In this document: positions 9,832-20,106 of the stretch, in pieces
Numbering within the stretch: the first letter of the stretch is position 1
Layout: each line of letters starts with the position of its first letter
Source: Agrobacterium tumefaciens
Lineage (GTDB): Bacteria; Pseudomonadota; Alphaproteobacteria; Rhizobiales; Rhizobiaceae
Assembly (NCBI GenBank): GCA_017744915.1
Contig: JAGIAH010000018.1
Location: 1-64,000 of the forward strand
Length of the DNA: 64,000 nucleotides
Direction of reading: 5' to 3'
Program-made: the position numbers and the translations under genes
The notes under the pieces: model-generated
Told to the model about the DNA's origin: nothing
What the model saw: only the letters and a program-made list of their open reading frames with translations
Database searches by the model: none

Positions 9832-10455
9832 TTACGCGATCGGTCCTCGCGCCAGCCATTGGCGCGACAGCCGCTCGTCTGCTGCATCTTCTGCCCAGCC
9901 ATGGCCCGTGTCGATCGTCTCCAGAACGACCTCCGCACCGGCTGATGCCAATTGCTCGGCCAAATGCGGCGCGTTGGAGGGATGACGCCGATCATCGCGG
10001 GCGCCCGCCAGCAGGAGTATGGGATATCCTGCAAGGTTCGGAAGACGCTGTTCTTTTCTTGGTGATAATGGGCGAAGCAGAATGGCGCCTTTCGACAGAT
10101 GACGGTCCTGACATATCGTTTCAGCCGCCATGATCGCGCCGTTCGAATATCCGACGAGAATGGGTCTCTGCCCCGTCTGCTGTGCCACAAAAGCAATGAA
10201 GTGACGCAGTCTCGTTGCCTGATGTTTCAGATCGTCGAGATCTAGCAGTCTGTCGGGTGTTCTGCGAAAAAATGCGAAACCATTCTCCCAGGGAACAGCG
10301 CCTCTCGGCGCATATAATACGCCCTTGGGAAAGACGGCGCGGCCAAAAGAAACGAGGTCGTCTTCCGTTCGTCCCGATCCATGCAGCAAGACAATTGCGC
10401 AGTCGGGCATCCCGGCGGGAATGTCGAGCCTGTAGTGAAAACCGGCATTCTCCAC
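9832..10455 (-). CDS. Alpha/beta hydrolase (phospholipase/carboxylesterase family)
   Basis: The 207-residue single-domain hydrolase resembles bacterial YpfH/MhqD-type carboxylesterases. The oxyanion motif LLHGSG (23-28) is followed by the nucleophile Ser104 in VGYSNGA. Asp154 (GARDDRR) and His185 (DTGHGW) complete the likely triad. The substrate is unknown. No signal peptide is visible, so it is probably cytosolic. It is monocistronic, ends one base from gmk, and lies just downstream of rsmA. Confidence 0.85.
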   Translation of the reverse strand: MENAGFHYRLDIPAGMPDCAIVLLHGSGRTEDDLVSFGRAVFPKGVLYAPRGAVPWENGFAFFRRTPDRLLDLDDLKHQATRLRHFIAFVAQQTGQRPILVGYSNGAIMAAETICQDRHLSKGAILLRPLSPRKEQRLPNLAGYPILLLAGARDDRRHPSNAPHLAEQLASAGAEVVLETIDTGHGWAEDAADERLSRQWLARGPIA

Positions 10456-10527
10456 GCGCTTGTTCCTCTATTCGCAGGTGTCCACGAACCCGTGCCCCGT
10501 TTGGAACAGCACATTACATCGCGGAAC

Positions 10528-11358
10528 TTACAGGCAGTTCGCCAATGTCACGAATTCCTCCACGGAGAGCGTTTCCGCCCGGCGTGTGGGGTCGATGCCC
10601 GCCTTTTCCAGCAGCGTTTCTCCACCAAGGCTCTTCACGCTCTGGCGCAGCATCTTGCGGCGCTGGCCGAAGGCGGCTTCCGTGACCTTTTCGAGCTTGC
10701 TGACATCGCAGGGCAAGGGCTTGTCCTTCGGCAGCAGATGCACGACCGTCGAGGTTACTTTCGGTGGCGGGCTGAAGGCCTGCGGCGGAACGTCGAAGGC
10801 CATCTCCGAAACGGTGCGCCAGCCGGCGAGGACGCCGAGGCGGCCATAGTGATTGTCGCCTTCTTCGGCGACGATGCGCTGGCCGACTTCCTTCTGGAAC
10901 ATCAGCGTCATGGAAAGCCAGAAGGGCGGCCAGGCCTTCGGCAGCAGCCAGTTGACCAGCAATTGCGTACCGACATTATAGGGCAGGTTGGCGATGATCC
11001 GCACAGGCTCACCGGCGGGAACCAGACCCTCGAAATCGGTCTTGAGGGCATCGCCCTCGATGACTTCCAGACGTCCGGGATAATGCGCTTCGATTTCCGC
11101 AAGAACGGGTAGGCAGCGGCTGTCGCGTTCGACGGCGATGACCTTTTTCGCGCCGAGCGACAGAATGGCACGGGTGAGGCCGCCGGGGCCGGGGCCGACC
11201 TCGATCACCGTCACGCCGTCGAGTGGCCCTGCCGTGCGGGCGATCTTCTGGGTGAGGTTGAGGTCGAACAGGAAATTCTGTCCGAGCGATTTCTTCGCAT
11301 CGAGCCCGTGGCGCTGGATGACATCGCGCAGCGGCGGCAGTCCGTCTATGGCGGCCAT
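10528..11358 (-). CDS. rsmA: 16S rRNA (adenine1518/1519-N6) dimethyltransferase
   Basis: RsmA (KsgA) dimethylates two adjacent adenines in helix 45 of 16S rRNA late in 30S assembly. The 276-residue protein has KKSLGQNFL, the SAM motif [12 protein letters not shown] and the catalytic [10 protein letters not shown]-terminal helical domain contains [15 protein letters not shown]. Its ATG overlaps the pdxA stop as TAATG, so the two are translationally coupled in the surA-pdxA-rsmA operon. Confidence 0.97.
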   Translation of the reverse strand: MAAIDGLPPLRDVIQRHGLDAKKSLGQNFLFDLNLTQKIARTAGPLDGVTVIEVGPGPGGLTRAILSLGAKKVIAVERDSRCLPVLAEIEAHYPGRLEVIEGDALKTDFEGLVPAGEPVRIIANLPYNVGTQLLVNWLLPKAWPPFWLSMTLMFQKEVGQRIVAEEGDNHYGRLGVLAGWRTVSEMAFDVPPQAFSPPPKVTSTVVHLLPKDKPLPCDVSKLEKVTEAAFGQRRKMLRQSVKSLGGETLLEKAGIDPTRRAETLSVEEFVTLANCL

Positions 11359-12380
11359 TATGCGGCCACCCGGCTGCGGGCGAAAATCTCCGCTGCCATT
11401 TTCAGAGCCGCCACGAGGCTCGCTTCATTGGCAATGCCCTGGCCGGCAATGCCGAAGGCGGTGCCATGGTCGGGCGAGGTGCGGATGAAGGGCAGGCCGA
11501 GCGTGACATTGACCGAATCGTCAAAGCCGAGCGCCTTGGCCGGGATGAGCGCCTGATCGTGATACATGCACACCGCCACATCATAACGCTTGCGGGCGGC
11601 ATCGTGGAACATGGTGTCGGCGGGCAGGGGCCCGAAGGCGTCGATGCCGTCCTTCCGCAGCCGCATGGTCGCGGGATGAACCACATCGCGATCCTCGGTG
11701 CCCAGCGCACCATCTTCACCCGCATGCGGATTGAGGCCGGCAACAGCCAGACGCGGCGCCGCTATGCCGAATTTTTCCCGAAGGTCGGTGTCGATGATCC
11801 GGCAGGTCGTGACGATCAGCTCTTCCGTCAGGGCGGCCGGCACATCCTTTACCGGAATATGGATGGTTACCGGCACGACGCGGACCTTGGGTCCGGCAAT
11901 CATCATCACCGGCGTCACCTGCCTGCCGGTCTGGCGCAGGGCAAGATCGGCCAGAAATTCCGTATGGCCCGGAAAACCGAAACCCGCTTCATAAAGCACG
12001 GATTTCGCAATCGGATTGGTAACGACAGCGGCGGCCTTGCCCTCGACCGTCAAAGACACGGCGGTTTCTATGGCCTTGATCGTCGCGTGCGCCGCGCCGA
12101 CATGCGGCTGCCCTGCCTGCACCTCAAAACCGACGGGAAGGGGAAGGATGGGGAAGGCGCGGTCGAACAGGCCGACGGCGTCTTCCGTATTGCAGGTCTC
12201 AATATTGACCGGGACGCCGATCAGCGCCGCACGGCTCGCTACCACATCGGGATCGCCGATGAAGATGAAGGGCGGCACGCCGTTCTCCCGGCGCTTTGCC
12301 CAGGCGGTGATGGCGATATCGGGGCCGATACCGGCTGGATCTCCCTGGGTCAGGGCAAGCGGCAGGGATGCATGTGTCAC
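11358..12380 (-). CDS. pdxA: 4-hydroxythreonine-4-phosphate dehydrogenase
   Basis: PdxA oxidises 4-phosphohydroxy-threonine in the DXP-dependent vitamin B6 pathway. The core [15 protein letters not shown] is followed by metal-ligand regions [22 protein letters not shown] and [13 protein letters not shown] start it at the GTG at 12380 ([13 protein letters not shown], 340 residues), which has a purine-rich GAGAACCGGG upstream. A TTG at 12404 would add 8 residues but lacks a ribosome site. It lies downstream of the surA-like gene and its stop overlaps the rsmA start. Confidence 0.93.
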   Translation of the reverse strand: MTHASLPLALTQGDPAGIGPDIAITAWAKRRENGVPPFIFIGDPDVVASRAALIGVPVNIETCNTEDAVGLFDRAFPILPLPVGFEVQAGQPHVGAAHATIKAIETAVSLTVEGKAAAVVTNPIAKSVLYEAGFGFPGHTEFLADLALRQTGRQVTPVMMIAGPKVRVVPVTIHIPVKDVPAALTEELIVTTCRIIDTDLREKFGIAAPRLAVAGLNPHAGEDGALGTEDRDVVHPATMRLRKDGIDAFGPLPADTMFHDAARKRYDVAVCMYHDQALIPAKALGFDDSVNVTLGLPFIRTSPDHGTAFGIAGQGIANEASLVAALKMAAEIFARSRVAA

Positions 12381-12406
12381 GGAAAGACCCGGTTCTCGTA
12401 TCAATA

Positions 12407-13354
12407 TCAGGTGTTGACGATCTGCGCCTTCTTGCGCAGTTCCTCGATATATTTCTTCTCGTTCGGGTTTTCACCGTCCTTGGCCTTCATCAGGTCTTCG
12501 GACTTGAACACCATTTCCGCCGCATAGTCGTCGGAAACCTGACGCTGCTTGCAGATCGCCAGATATTCGACGCCCTTTTCGGTGACGCGCGTGCCGGTGG
12601 TGCCGCCTTCCTTGGTTTTCTCAATCAGCGCCTTCCAGTCTTCCGGCAGTTCCGGCGCCAGAATACGGCCGAGATCCTTGATTGCCACATCGCGCATGGT
12701 TGCGGCGAAGCTCATGGCCTGATCGCAGCCGGGATAGCGCTTGCGCGAGGCTTCGGCCTCGGCCTTGCGCTTGCCGGTAATGGCGTTGCGCTTCGATTCT
12801 GGGATGACGAAAATGACCTGCTGCAGGAAATATTCCGTCGTCACCGGCTTCTCGCCGCGTTCCTTCAGGCGGGTGACGAGATCCTGGTTCGACATCTTGC
12901 CGCGTGCGCCATAACGGGCGTTGACGAGGCGCGGCCAGCTCATCTGCACAGCGATGAAGGCCTTGAAGTGGTCGGCGCCGACACCCGCCTGCGAAAGCAC
13001 CTTCGTCAATTGCTGCGGGGTCATCTTGTTGTTGCCGGCGAAGCGCGCGAAGGCCGCATCGACATCGTCGGTGCTGACCGACATTTTCACGCGGCCGATT
13101 TCCTCGCGTTTCAACGCTTCATCGACCAGCTGTTCGCGGGCCTTTTCGTTGAGATTGCCGGACTGGCGCTGCAGCTTCAGAAAGGCGACGCGCCTGGCAA
13201 TATCATCATTGGTGATGGGGGTCTTGTTGACGACGATCTTGACCGTGCTGTCAGCAAAGGCCGGGCTTGCGGAGGGCAAGACGGCCATGGGAACGGCGAA
13301 TATCGCAAAGGCGAAAGCAGCGCCACGCAAAGCCGACTTTCCGAAATTCATCAT
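12407..13354 (-). CDS. SurA-like periplasmic chaperone
   Basis: The 315-residue product has a signal peptide (about residues 1-33, ending SASPAFA). A SurA N-terminal region then follows, from [18 protein letters not shown] to [10 protein letters not shown]. SurA-type proteins escort outer-membrane proteins through the periplasm. Only one poorly conserved rotamase-like segment ([16 protein letters not shown] onward) follows, where E. coli SurA has two parvulin domains in about 428 residues. Isomerase activity is therefore doubtful. GGAGAAGG supports the start at 13354, with 13351 possible. It precedes pdxA-rsmA. Confidence 0.85.
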   Translation of the reverse strand: MMNFGKSALRGAAFAFAIFAVPMAVLPSASPAFADSTVKIVVNKTPITNDDIARRVAFLKLQRQSGNLNEKAREQLVDEALKREEIGRVKMSVSTDDVDAAFARFAGNNKMTPQQLTKVLSQAGVGADHFKAFIAVQMSWPRLVNARYGARGKMSNQDLVTRLKERGEKPVTTEYFLQQVIFVIPESKRNAITGKRKAEAEASRKRYPGCDQAMSFAATMRDVAIKDLGRILAPELPEDWKALIEKTKEGGTTGTRVTEKGVEYLAICKQRQVSDDYAAEMVFKSEDLMKAKDGENPNEKKYIEELRKKAQIVNT

Positions 13355-13612
13355 GTCCTTCTCCCTTTCGTCGGGCAGGTTTCTGTTTCCTGTCCCGCCA
13401 ATCTGTTCCGCCTGATGATGGGGAATCATCCAAACCCCGCCATTTCAGACCTGCATTTGTGCATCCGCACCGCGAATTTGGCACGTATATATCATCGTGA
13501 TCCGCAAAACGGCAATGTGTCGGTTTGTTGAAAGAAGCCCCGATACGGTCTCATGCCGAGCCGACACTGGCGCGTTGTTGCGGCAAAACCGTGACTTTTA
13601 CTGGCCGGATTG

Positions 13613-13649
13613 CAAAAAGGCAGGCCACGATGCTGTGTGGCCTGCCTTT
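13613..13649 (-). terminator. Rho-independent terminator after lptD
   Basis: The perfect 13-bp stem AAAGGCAGGCCAC / GTGGCCTGCCTTT has an 8-nt loop and, read on the minus strand, ends in TTTTT. It lies a few nt after the lptD stop and separates the lpt operon from surA-pdxA-rsmA. Confidence 0.9.
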
Positions 13650-13653
13650 AAAC

Positions 13654-16035
13654 TCAGTAATTGTTCGGCTTCCAGCCAATATCCATCTCGCTCCAGTCCT
13701 CATTTGCTGAACCGATGCTGACATCGCCGAGCGTGCGGAAGGCCAGGCGGGCATTGATCGACCAGTCATTGGCGGCCTGCCGGCTGGAGTTGATATTGCC
13801 TTCGTCGGAATAGCTGACCGTCAGGATGGTGCACTCATCCTGATAGGCGATGCCGATACGGCGCTCTGCGGCAAATTTTCCGTTCAGATCGTAGTTGATC
13901 GAGCCGAACAGCGACCAGTTGTCGTCCATGCGCAGCGTGCCAGAAGCCTGGATGATATCGCGGTCTTCGTTATAGCCGTATTTCGGCTGCGCCTTGACCT
14001 GCGTATAGCTGAGCTTGCCGGTAAGGCGGCGGTCCGAATAGCTGATACCGGTCTCCGAGCGATTGATGTCGAAATCGTCCTTGTCGAGACGCAGGCTCGA
14101 CGAGAGCGAAAGACCGATCGGCGCATCGAAAGCGGCCATGGCGACGTAGTCCGAACGGTCGGATTCGAGGCCCGAATTGGCGCCGGCATTTACGAGATCG
14201 TAGGAGGCGAAGGAATTGTCGCCCGCAAGATGGAAGGACTGGCCGGCAATGGCGCGAACACCGTAGCCGTTGTCGAACGTACCGTTATAGCGGAAACCGA
14301 TATTGGCGCGCGTGCCGCCTTCGATCCGGTCGAAACCGGAGAATTTGTCGCGTTCGAACAGATTGGTCGCGTCGAAGACGAATGCCTGCGCATCCTCGTT
14401 CGGAAGACGGCCGGCATATTGTTCGTTCGGACGCACGAAAATCTGTGCAATCGGCTCGATCACGTGGCTGCTGTTGAGCGCCGTGAACAGCCAGGGATAA
14501 CGCACTTCCAGACCGCCGGTGACCATGCCGCGGAAAGCCGCGCCGTCATTCATCATGCCCTCGTAGGCATAGGAGGTGCCGCCCGAGGTGAAGGACGCCG
14601 GAGACATGTCCGTCCAGAGTGCGTCGCCGCGCGCCGCAAGGATCGGGGTGATCTGCAGGCCGCTATCCAGGGTGAAGGTGCGCTTCCACTCGGCTTCGGT
14701 GGAAAGGCGGGTGTAGTCGCCTTCAAGCCCGCTGAAGCGCGGATAACCGTCAAGTGCGTAAGCATCCTGCTTGAGGCGCGTAATGCTCGTCAGATTGGTA
14801 GTCAGCGAAAGCTCGCCGCCATAGACCGGATCCGGCACGAAATAGCGATAGTCGACAACGGGGTGGACGATCGCCTGCTTGCGTTCCTTGGATTCGGTAT
14901 TGTCCGTATCCTGAACGTTGAAATAATAGCCGCGTGCTTCGAAGCTGTTCCGTTCACTGGAACCATTCAGATAAATCTGGTTGGTCTGGACGTCGCTCTT
15001 GTAACCCTTCAGCCCGTAGGTGCGCGAAAAGTTATTGTCGGTCTGCACCATGGCATCCCAGCCGAAGGCCCAGCGCGGGTTGATCGAAAAATCACCCTTG
15101 CTTGCGATCATGCCGCGATTGTCATTGAGGGCGTCGCTGGTTCCGGCCGTGAAGGTCTCGGACTTCAGCTGGCTGATGCCGGCGATCGTCACGGTATGCA
15201 TGCCGGTTTCGAAACGCTGGCGCAATTCCGCCTGCAGCAGCAGACCCTGCGTCGTGTAATAGGTCGGTGTGACGGTCACGTCCGACGTGTCGGACAGAAC
15301 CTGGAAATAGGGAACGCCGATGCCGAAACCGAGATTGTCGGTAATGCTCATCTGCGGGAACAGGAAACCGGACTTCCGCTTCACCGTATTGTCCGGAACC
15401 GTGAGGAACGGAATATAGGCGATCGAACGACCGAAAAGCTGCAGGCGGGCTTTTTCCAGCCGCACCGTGTGGGTCTTGCCGTCCTGAATAACGCGTTCAG
15501 CCTTGACCTGCCACAGTGGCGCCTTTTCGGGCCGTTCGGCGCAGGGCAGACACGCGGTGTACACACCGTTGTTGAGCACCATCACGTCGCCTTCGAGACG
15601 CTCGGCGCTTTCACCCGCGATACGGGTATTGTCCGTGGTCTCGACGCGCAGGGCATTAACGAAGCCCTTGCCGAAATCGTCGGTGACGTCCATCTCGTCG
15701 GCATAAATCTTGTTGCCGCCAGGCTCGATCAACTCGATATTGCCATGGGCGATCACGCGGCCGGTCTGCTGGTTGTATTCCACTTGCTGGGCCACCATGC
15801 GGTAGCCCGAATATTTCATGCGAACCACGCCCTTTGCGATCACGCGCTGGGAATCGCGATTATAGGTCAGTTCATTTGCCGTAAGCAGGAGTTTCGAATC
15901 GTCTTGGCTTGCCGACGCAAGCAGTCCATCCTGGCCGAAAGCGACCGGGCTGGATGCCAAATACGCGCACACAGCGGCACCTGTCAGAAGGGCCGTCCAA
16001 AGCCGCCTGATATTCCCGCGGTCATATACCGCCAC
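13654..16035 (-). CDS. lptD: LPS-assembly protein LptD
   Basis: LptD is the outer-membrane barrel that inserts LPS at the cell surface. The 793-residue product starts at GTG and has a signal peptide ending near residue 34 (SSPVAFG). An LptA-like beta-jellyroll region (about 48-150, LTANELTYNRDSQRVIAKG) is followed by a C-terminal barrel from about 220. Cys162 and Cys165 (ACLPCAE) and one Cys near the C-terminus are the only mature cysteines I see, fewer than the four of E. coli. Its start overlaps the lptG stop (TAGTG). Confidence 0.94.
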   Translation of the reverse strand: MAVYDRGNIRRLWTALLTGAAVCAYLASSPVAFGQDGLLASASQDDSKLLLTANELTYNRDSQRVIAKGVVRMKYSGYRMVAQQVEYNQQTGRVIAHGNIELIEPGGNKIYADEMDVTDDFGKGFVNALRVETTDNTRIAGESAERLEGDVMVLNNGVYTACLPCAERPEKAPLWQVKAERVIQDGKTHTVRLEKARLQLFGRSIAYIPFLTVPDNTVKRKSGFLFPQMSITDNLGFGIGVPYFQVLSDTSDVTVTPTYYTTQGLLLQAELRQRFETGMHTVTIAGISQLKSETFTAGTSDALNDNRGMIASKGDFSINPRWAFGWDAMVQTDNNFSRTYGLKGYKSDVQTNQIYLNGSSERNSFEARGYYFNVQDTDNTESKERKQAIVHPVVDYRYFVPDPVYGGELSLTTNLTSITRLKQDAYALDGYPRFSGLEGDYTRLSTEAEWKRTFTLDSGLQITPILAARGDALWTDMSPASFTSGGTSYAYEGMMNDGAAFRGMVTGGLEVRYPWLFTALNSSHVIEPIAQIFVRPNEQYAGRLPNEDAQAFVFDATNLFERDKFSGFDRIEGGTRANIGFRYNGTFDNGYGVRAIAGQSFHLAGDNSFASYDLVNAGANSGLESDRSDYVAMAAFDAPIGLSLSSSLRLDKDDFDINRSETGISYSDRRLTGKLSYTQVKAQPKYGYNEDRDIIQASGTLRMDDNWSLFGSINYDLNGKFAAERRIGIAYQDECTILTVSYSDEGNINSSRQAANDWSINARLAFRTLGDVSIGSANEDWSEMDIGWKPNNY

Positions 16036-17123
16036 TAGCCGTCCTCCTGATGAAGCAGAATGGTTGCCCCCAAAGCCAACGCCACGATAACTGGAACCCA
16101 GACCGCGACGGTGGGAGGGACAACACCACCACTCCCGAATGCCCTTACGAGCACGGTTACTACATAAAGCACGAAGCCGGAAACGATTCCACCCAGAATC
16201 ACGGAGCGCGATTGGGCGAAGCGGCTGAACTTTAATGAAACGGTCGCGGCGATCAAGGTCATCGCGACCAGAAGCAGGGGCGTCGATAGCAGGAAATGGT
16301 ACTGCGTCTCAAGCGCCTTTGAAGATAGTCCAAAGGACTTTGCAACTTCGATCTTGTGAGAAAGGTCAAAGAAAGCAACGGTTTCCGTCTGCGTCATGCG
16401 CTCTTGGACGAATTCCCGTCTCAGATTGGTACTGATCCGCGTGCTCTCTTGCCGAACTGGCACATGTCCGGCGCGCGTTTCCGAAACGCCGTTAAGAAGC
16501 CAGTAACCATCTTCCAACTTAGCCGACTTCGCATCCTTCCGCGAGACGATGTTTCCGTCCTTGTCGATGTCGATGAGAACCACGTCGAGAAGCATCGTTC
16601 CGTTGTCTTCGAAGCTCTTGGCGCCGATGATCGTATCCTGGCCGCCGCTCGACTGGCGCATCCACGGAACGATCTCCTGCTGGCGCCCGCCGCCTGCTTC
16701 GTTGCGCAGACCGGCCTCCATGGCCAGCGACTTGTTCTGGCCCCATGCGGCGATGGGGTTCAGGATGGTGACGGACAAAATGCCGATGAAAACCGCGCCG
16801 AGCACGAAGGGAAGGATGAATTGCCAGGCGGAAATGCCGGCGGCGCGCGTCACCACCAGTTCGTAGCGCCGGTTGAGCGAGATCAGCGTCGTCATGCCGA
16901 CGAAAAGCGCGATGAAGGGAACGGTCTGCTGCAGGATCAGCGGCAGGCGAAGCGCGGTCAGGCCGAGTGCGGCCGGCACGGAATAGCCGGGCAGGCCGGA
17001 CATGCGCCGCGCGGTTTCGCTGAAATCGGCGAGATAGATGATCGAGGATACGCCGAGCACGAACCAGACGGCGGTGATCAGATAGCGCTTCAGAAAATAA
17101 CGGGCGAGCGTGTTGAAGATCAT
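16035..17123 (-). CDS. lptG: LPS export ABC transporter permease LptG
   Basis: LptG pairs with LptF and LptB2 to extract LPS from the inner membrane. The 362-residue protein has the YjgP/YjgQ architecture: membrane helices near the N-terminus (TAVWFVLGVSSIIYLADF, LQQTVPFIALFVGMTTLISL), a central periplasmic beta-jellyroll (about 135-260), and three C-terminal helices. The coupling segment RRYELVVTRAAGIS is present. It overlaps lptF by ATGA and lptD by one base. Confidence 0.95.
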   Translation of the reverse strand: MIFNTLARYFLKRYLITAVWFVLGVSSIIYLADFSETARRMSGLPGYSVPAALGLTALRLPLILQQTVPFIALFVGMTTLISLNRRYELVVTRAAGISAWQFILPFVLGAVFIGILSVTILNPIAAWGQNKSLAMEAGLRNEAGGGRQQEIVPWMRQSSGGQDTIIGAKSFEDNGTMLLDVVLIDIDKDGNIVSRKDAKSAKLEDGYWLLNGVSETRAGHVPVRQESTRISTNLRREFVQERMTQTETVAFFDLSHKIEVAKSFGLSSKALETQYHFLLSTPLLLVAMTLIAATVSLKFSRFAQSRSVILGGIVSGFVLYVVTVLVRAFGSGGVVPPTVAVWVPVIVALALGATILLHQEDG

Positions 17124-18289
17124 GTGTTGCCGCTCCCGGAGCTTTTCGCCAGCCGGCTGGAGAAGAGACGGCGCAGGCGACCCATTGCATCGGCGATGGT
17201 TCTCGGCATTTTCGGCTTGCGGCCGGTCAGCAGGATGAAGGCGGCGGCACCGCCGCTGAGGCCCGGCACGGCATAGACCAGCGGAATGAAGGCCGCGCTC
17301 TGCTTGATCTGATTGGTGACGTAAAAACCGAGCCAGCGCAGCATGAAGGCCGTTACCAGCGCGGCGACCATCGGATGCAGGCGCGCCTCGCGATGCGAAC
17401 GGGCGTCGGCGGCGATGACCAGCGAAATCAGCGCGAAGGAGAAGGCGAACATCCAGTCCGACAGGCGTTTGTGCAGCTCGCTGCGGAAGTTTTCCGGCGA
17501 GCGCTTGTAGCTCGCATTGTTCTCGTCGGGTGAGAGGAGGAAACCGAGGCTGGCATCGCCGGGGGAAAGCGACGGTTCGGAATCCTGCTTTTCCGACATG
17601 GTCGAAAGGTCGAAGGCATAGGACAGGAACTTGACGATCGAGACCTTGCCGTCCGGTGTCTTCTGCTGCACTTCGCCGTCGCGCATGGTCAGCGACGTGC
17701 CGCTTTCGTCGATCATGCCTTCCTTGGCATAATAGATGAGATCGAAATTCGGATCGCGGCGGTCGGCCACGAACAGGCCCTTGAGGATGCGGCCCTGCCG
17801 CTGGGCGATCTGCACGTAAAGACCGTCCTGAATGGTGCGGAAGGTCTTTTCCTCGATCACCGAAGACAGCAGGTCGGCATAGGCGGCGGCCACCATCTGC
17901 CGGGCGGAGCTGCGCGCAGGCGGCTCGATGAAATTGGTGATGGTGAAGGAAAGAGCGCTCAAAACCGCGGCGAGAATGAGCACCGGGCGATACATGACCG
18001 AACGCGGCGACCCGGCCGCATCGATGATGGCAAGCTCCGAGTCGTTGTTCATTGCAGTGAAGATCTGGGTGATGCCGATCACCAGCGCGAAAGGAAGCAC
18101 GACGGGAATGAGCGTCGGCAGGATCATCGTCGCGAGCGCCATGAAGGAGCCCATCGACTGGCCGGTATCGGTGACGAGATTGATTCTCTGGAGAACCTGG
18201 ATGGTCCAGATGATGGCCAGCACCGGCAGCAGCGCGACCAGAAACATCTGCGTTGTCCGCCGCAGGATATAGTTCTCGAGAAGCTTCAT
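17120..18289 (-). CDS. lptF: LPS export ABC transporter permease LptF
   Basis: This is the partner permease of LptG in the LPS-export machine. The 389-residue protein opens MKLLENYILRRTTQMFLVAL and has the six-helix YjgP/YjgQ arrangement with a periplasmic domain of about 200 residues in the middle. NDSELAIIDAAGSPRSVM is the cytosolic loop that contacts the LptB ATPase. It is the first gene of lptF-lptG-lptD, divergent from pepA, the same arrangement as in enterobacteria. Confidence 0.95.
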   Translation of the reverse strand: MKLLENYILRRTTQMFLVALLPVLAIIWTIQVLQRINLVTDTGQSMGSFMALATMILPTLIPVVLPFALVIGITQIFTAMNNDSELAIIDAAGSPRSVMYRPVLILAAVLSALSFTITNFIEPPARSSARQMVAAAYADLLSSVIEEKTFRTIQDGLYVQIAQRQGRILKGLFVADRRDPNFDLIYYAKEGMIDESGTSLTMRDGEVQQKTPDGKVSIVKFLSYAFDLSTMSEKQDSEPSLSPGDASLGFLLSPDENNASYKRSPENFRSELHKRLSDWMFAFSFALISLVIAADARSHREARLHPMVAALVTAFMLRWLGFYVTNQIKQSAAFIPLVYAVPGLSGGAAAFILLTGRKPKMPRTIADAMGRLRRLFSSRLAKSSGSGNT

Positions 18290-18424
18290 ACGGCCCTGTT
18301 CGATATTGTTTTTTCGTGCGATCGCTCGCCGAATTTCCGCTTATCTAATCGCATCATTTGCAATTGGCTATTCCGGCGTGCTCACAAATATGTTTTGCGC
18401 GACGATTTTTCCACCGCCTGTGTC

Positions 18425-18477
18425 TTTTTGTGGAACAAGCTGTCGGTTTCATGACGTGATTTCGCATTCCACAAAAA
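18425..18477. repeat. Widely spaced 11-bp perfect inverted repeat between lptF and pepA
   Basis: TTTTTGTGGAA at 18425-18435 and TTCCACAAAAA at 18467-18477 are exact complements separated by 31 nt. The centres are 42 bp apart, about four helical turns. The pair lies in the 298-nt divergent lptF-pepA region. It may be a paired regulator site; no known consensus is matched with confidence. Confidence 0.6.
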
Positions 18478-18587
18478 TGCCTTTCCTTTAACGACTGTAG
18501 GTCTTTAAAGAATGCAGGGTTGCGCCGGGAGCCGAAAAGGCCATGATCGGGCGCATCATGTAGGTTGTCCAGGAAGAGCAGGAAAAC

Positions 18588-20081
18588 ATGTCCGCCAAAT
18601 TCGATATTTCTTTCGCCAATTCCGCCTCGCTTGAAAACGCGCTCGCCGTCGTGCTGCAGGCCTCGGGTGAGGCGCAGGCCGTCGCCGGTGCTTCCGAGGC
18701 AGACCCGGGTGGTGTGATCGCGAGGGCGGCGAAGATTTCGGGCTTTTCGGCAAAGTCCATGGCGACGCTCGACGTGATCGCGCCGCAGGATTCCACCGCC
18801 GACCGGCTGCTCGTCGTCGGGTTGGGCAAGCCCTCCAAGCTGGTCGCGCATGACTGGCTGCGCGCCGGCGGCACCGCCGCTGCCAATTTCAGGAAAGCCG
18901 ACAAGGTCGTCGTCTATCTCGATGCGCCGGGCGTCGAGGTCGGTGCTGAGGCGGCTGCGGATTTCGCACTTGGCATTTTGCTGCGCGCCTATAGCTTCGA
19001 TGCCTATAAGACCAAAAAGAAGTCCGACGATGAAAAGACGCCGAAGAAGGTCGATGTCGTCATCGTGACCGCCGCCCATCAGGAAGCCGAAAAGGCCTTT
19101 GCCGTTTCCGAAGCTGTCGCAGGCGGCGTGATTCTGGCGCGCGATCTCGTCAACCTGCCGCCGAACGTTCTCGGCCCCGTCGAATTCGCCGAAAAAGCCG
19201 AAGAGCTGCGCAAGCTCGGCGTCGATGTTGAAATTCTCGGTGAGAAGGAGCTGAAGAAGCTCGGCATGAACGCGCTTCTCGGCGTGGCGCAGGGCTCGGC
19301 CCGTCCGCCCCGGCTTGCGGTGATGCAGTGGAACGGCGGCAACAAGAAGGACGAGCCGATCGCCTTTGTCGGCAAGGGCGTCGTTTTCGATACCGGCGGC
19401 ATTTCGCTGAAGCCTGGCCTCAATATGGAAGACATGAAGGGCGACATGGGCGGAGCTGCCGCCGTGACCGGCCTGATGCATGTGCTCGCCGCCCGCAAGG
19501 CCAAGGCGAATGTGATCGGCGTCATCGGCCTTGTCGAAAACATGCCGGATGGTAACGCCCAGCGCCCCGGCGACATCGTCACCTCCATGTCCGGCCAGAC
19601 CATCGAGATCATCAATACCGATGCCGAAGGCCGGCTGGTTCTGGCCGATGCGCTCTGGTACACCAAGGATCGCTTCAACCCGAAATTCATGGTGAACCTC
19701 GCTACGCTGACAGGCGCGATCACTGTTGCGCTCGGCAATCTTCAGGCCGGGCTTTTCTCCAATGACGATGAGCTGGCGGCGCGTCTTGCGCAGGCGGGCG
19801 ATGTGACGGCGGAAAAGCTTTGGCGCATGCCGCTCGGCAAGGATTACGACAAGATCATCGATTCCAAATTCGCCGACATGAAGAACAGCTCCGGCCGCCT
19901 GGCGGGTTCCGTCACCGCCGCGCAGTTCCTCAAACGCTTTGTTGGCGAGACGTCGTGGGCGCATCTCGATATCGCCGGAACCGCCATGGGGTCGCCGCTG
20001 ACCGAGATCAACCAGTCCTGGGGATCGGGTTATGGCGTGCGTCTGCTGAACGAACTCGTTCGTGCCCATTACGAAGATTGA
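18588..20081 (+). CDS. pepA: Leucyl aminopeptidase (M17)
   Basis: PepA is a hexameric di-zinc cytosolic aminopeptidase; in E. coli it also binds DNA. The 497-residue protein has the M17 catalytic domain with [27 protein letters not shown], the signature [14 protein letters not shown], and the C-terminal HLDIAGTAM. The variable N-terminal domain spans about 1-160. It is divergent from lptF and followed 25 nt later by holC, the conserved pepA-holC order. Confidence 0.96.
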   Translation: MSAKFDISFANSASLENALAVVLQASGEAQAVAGASEADPGGVIARAAKISGFSAKSMATLDVIAPQDSTADRLLVVGLGKPSKLVAHDWLRAGGTAAANFRKADKVVVYLDAPGVEVGAEAAADFALGILLRAYSFDAYKTKKKSDDEKTPKKVDVVIVTAAHQEAEKAFAVSEAVAGGVILARDLVNLPPNVLGPVEFAEKAEELRKLGVDVEILGEKELKKLGMNALLGVAQGSARPPRLAVMQWNGGNKKDEPIAFVGKGVVFDTGGISLKPGLNMEDMKGDMGGAAAVTGLMHVLAARKAKANVIGVIGLVENMPDGNAQRPGDIVTSMSGQTIEIINTDAEGRLVLADALWYTKDRFNPKFMVNLATLTGAITVALGNLQAGLFSNDDELAARLAQAGDVTAEKLWRMPLGKDYDKIIDSKFADMKNSSGRLAGSVTAAQFLKRFVGETSWAHLDIAGTAMGSPLTEINQSWGSGYGVRLLNELVRAHYED

Positions 20082-20106
20082 AGAAAGCGGAGCGGCACGT
20101 CTGCGG

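Noticed and set aside
14230-16038. A 602-codon open frame antisense to lptD
   Set aside because: It has no recognisable protein family and mirrors the codon pattern of lptD.
18467-18477. DnaA-box-like TTCCACA next to pepA
   Set aside because: It matches only six of nine positions of TTATCCACA, and both copies are better explained as a separate inverted repeat.
18354-20069. A 571-codon open frame antisense to pepA
   Set aside because: It is explained by codon bias in pepA.
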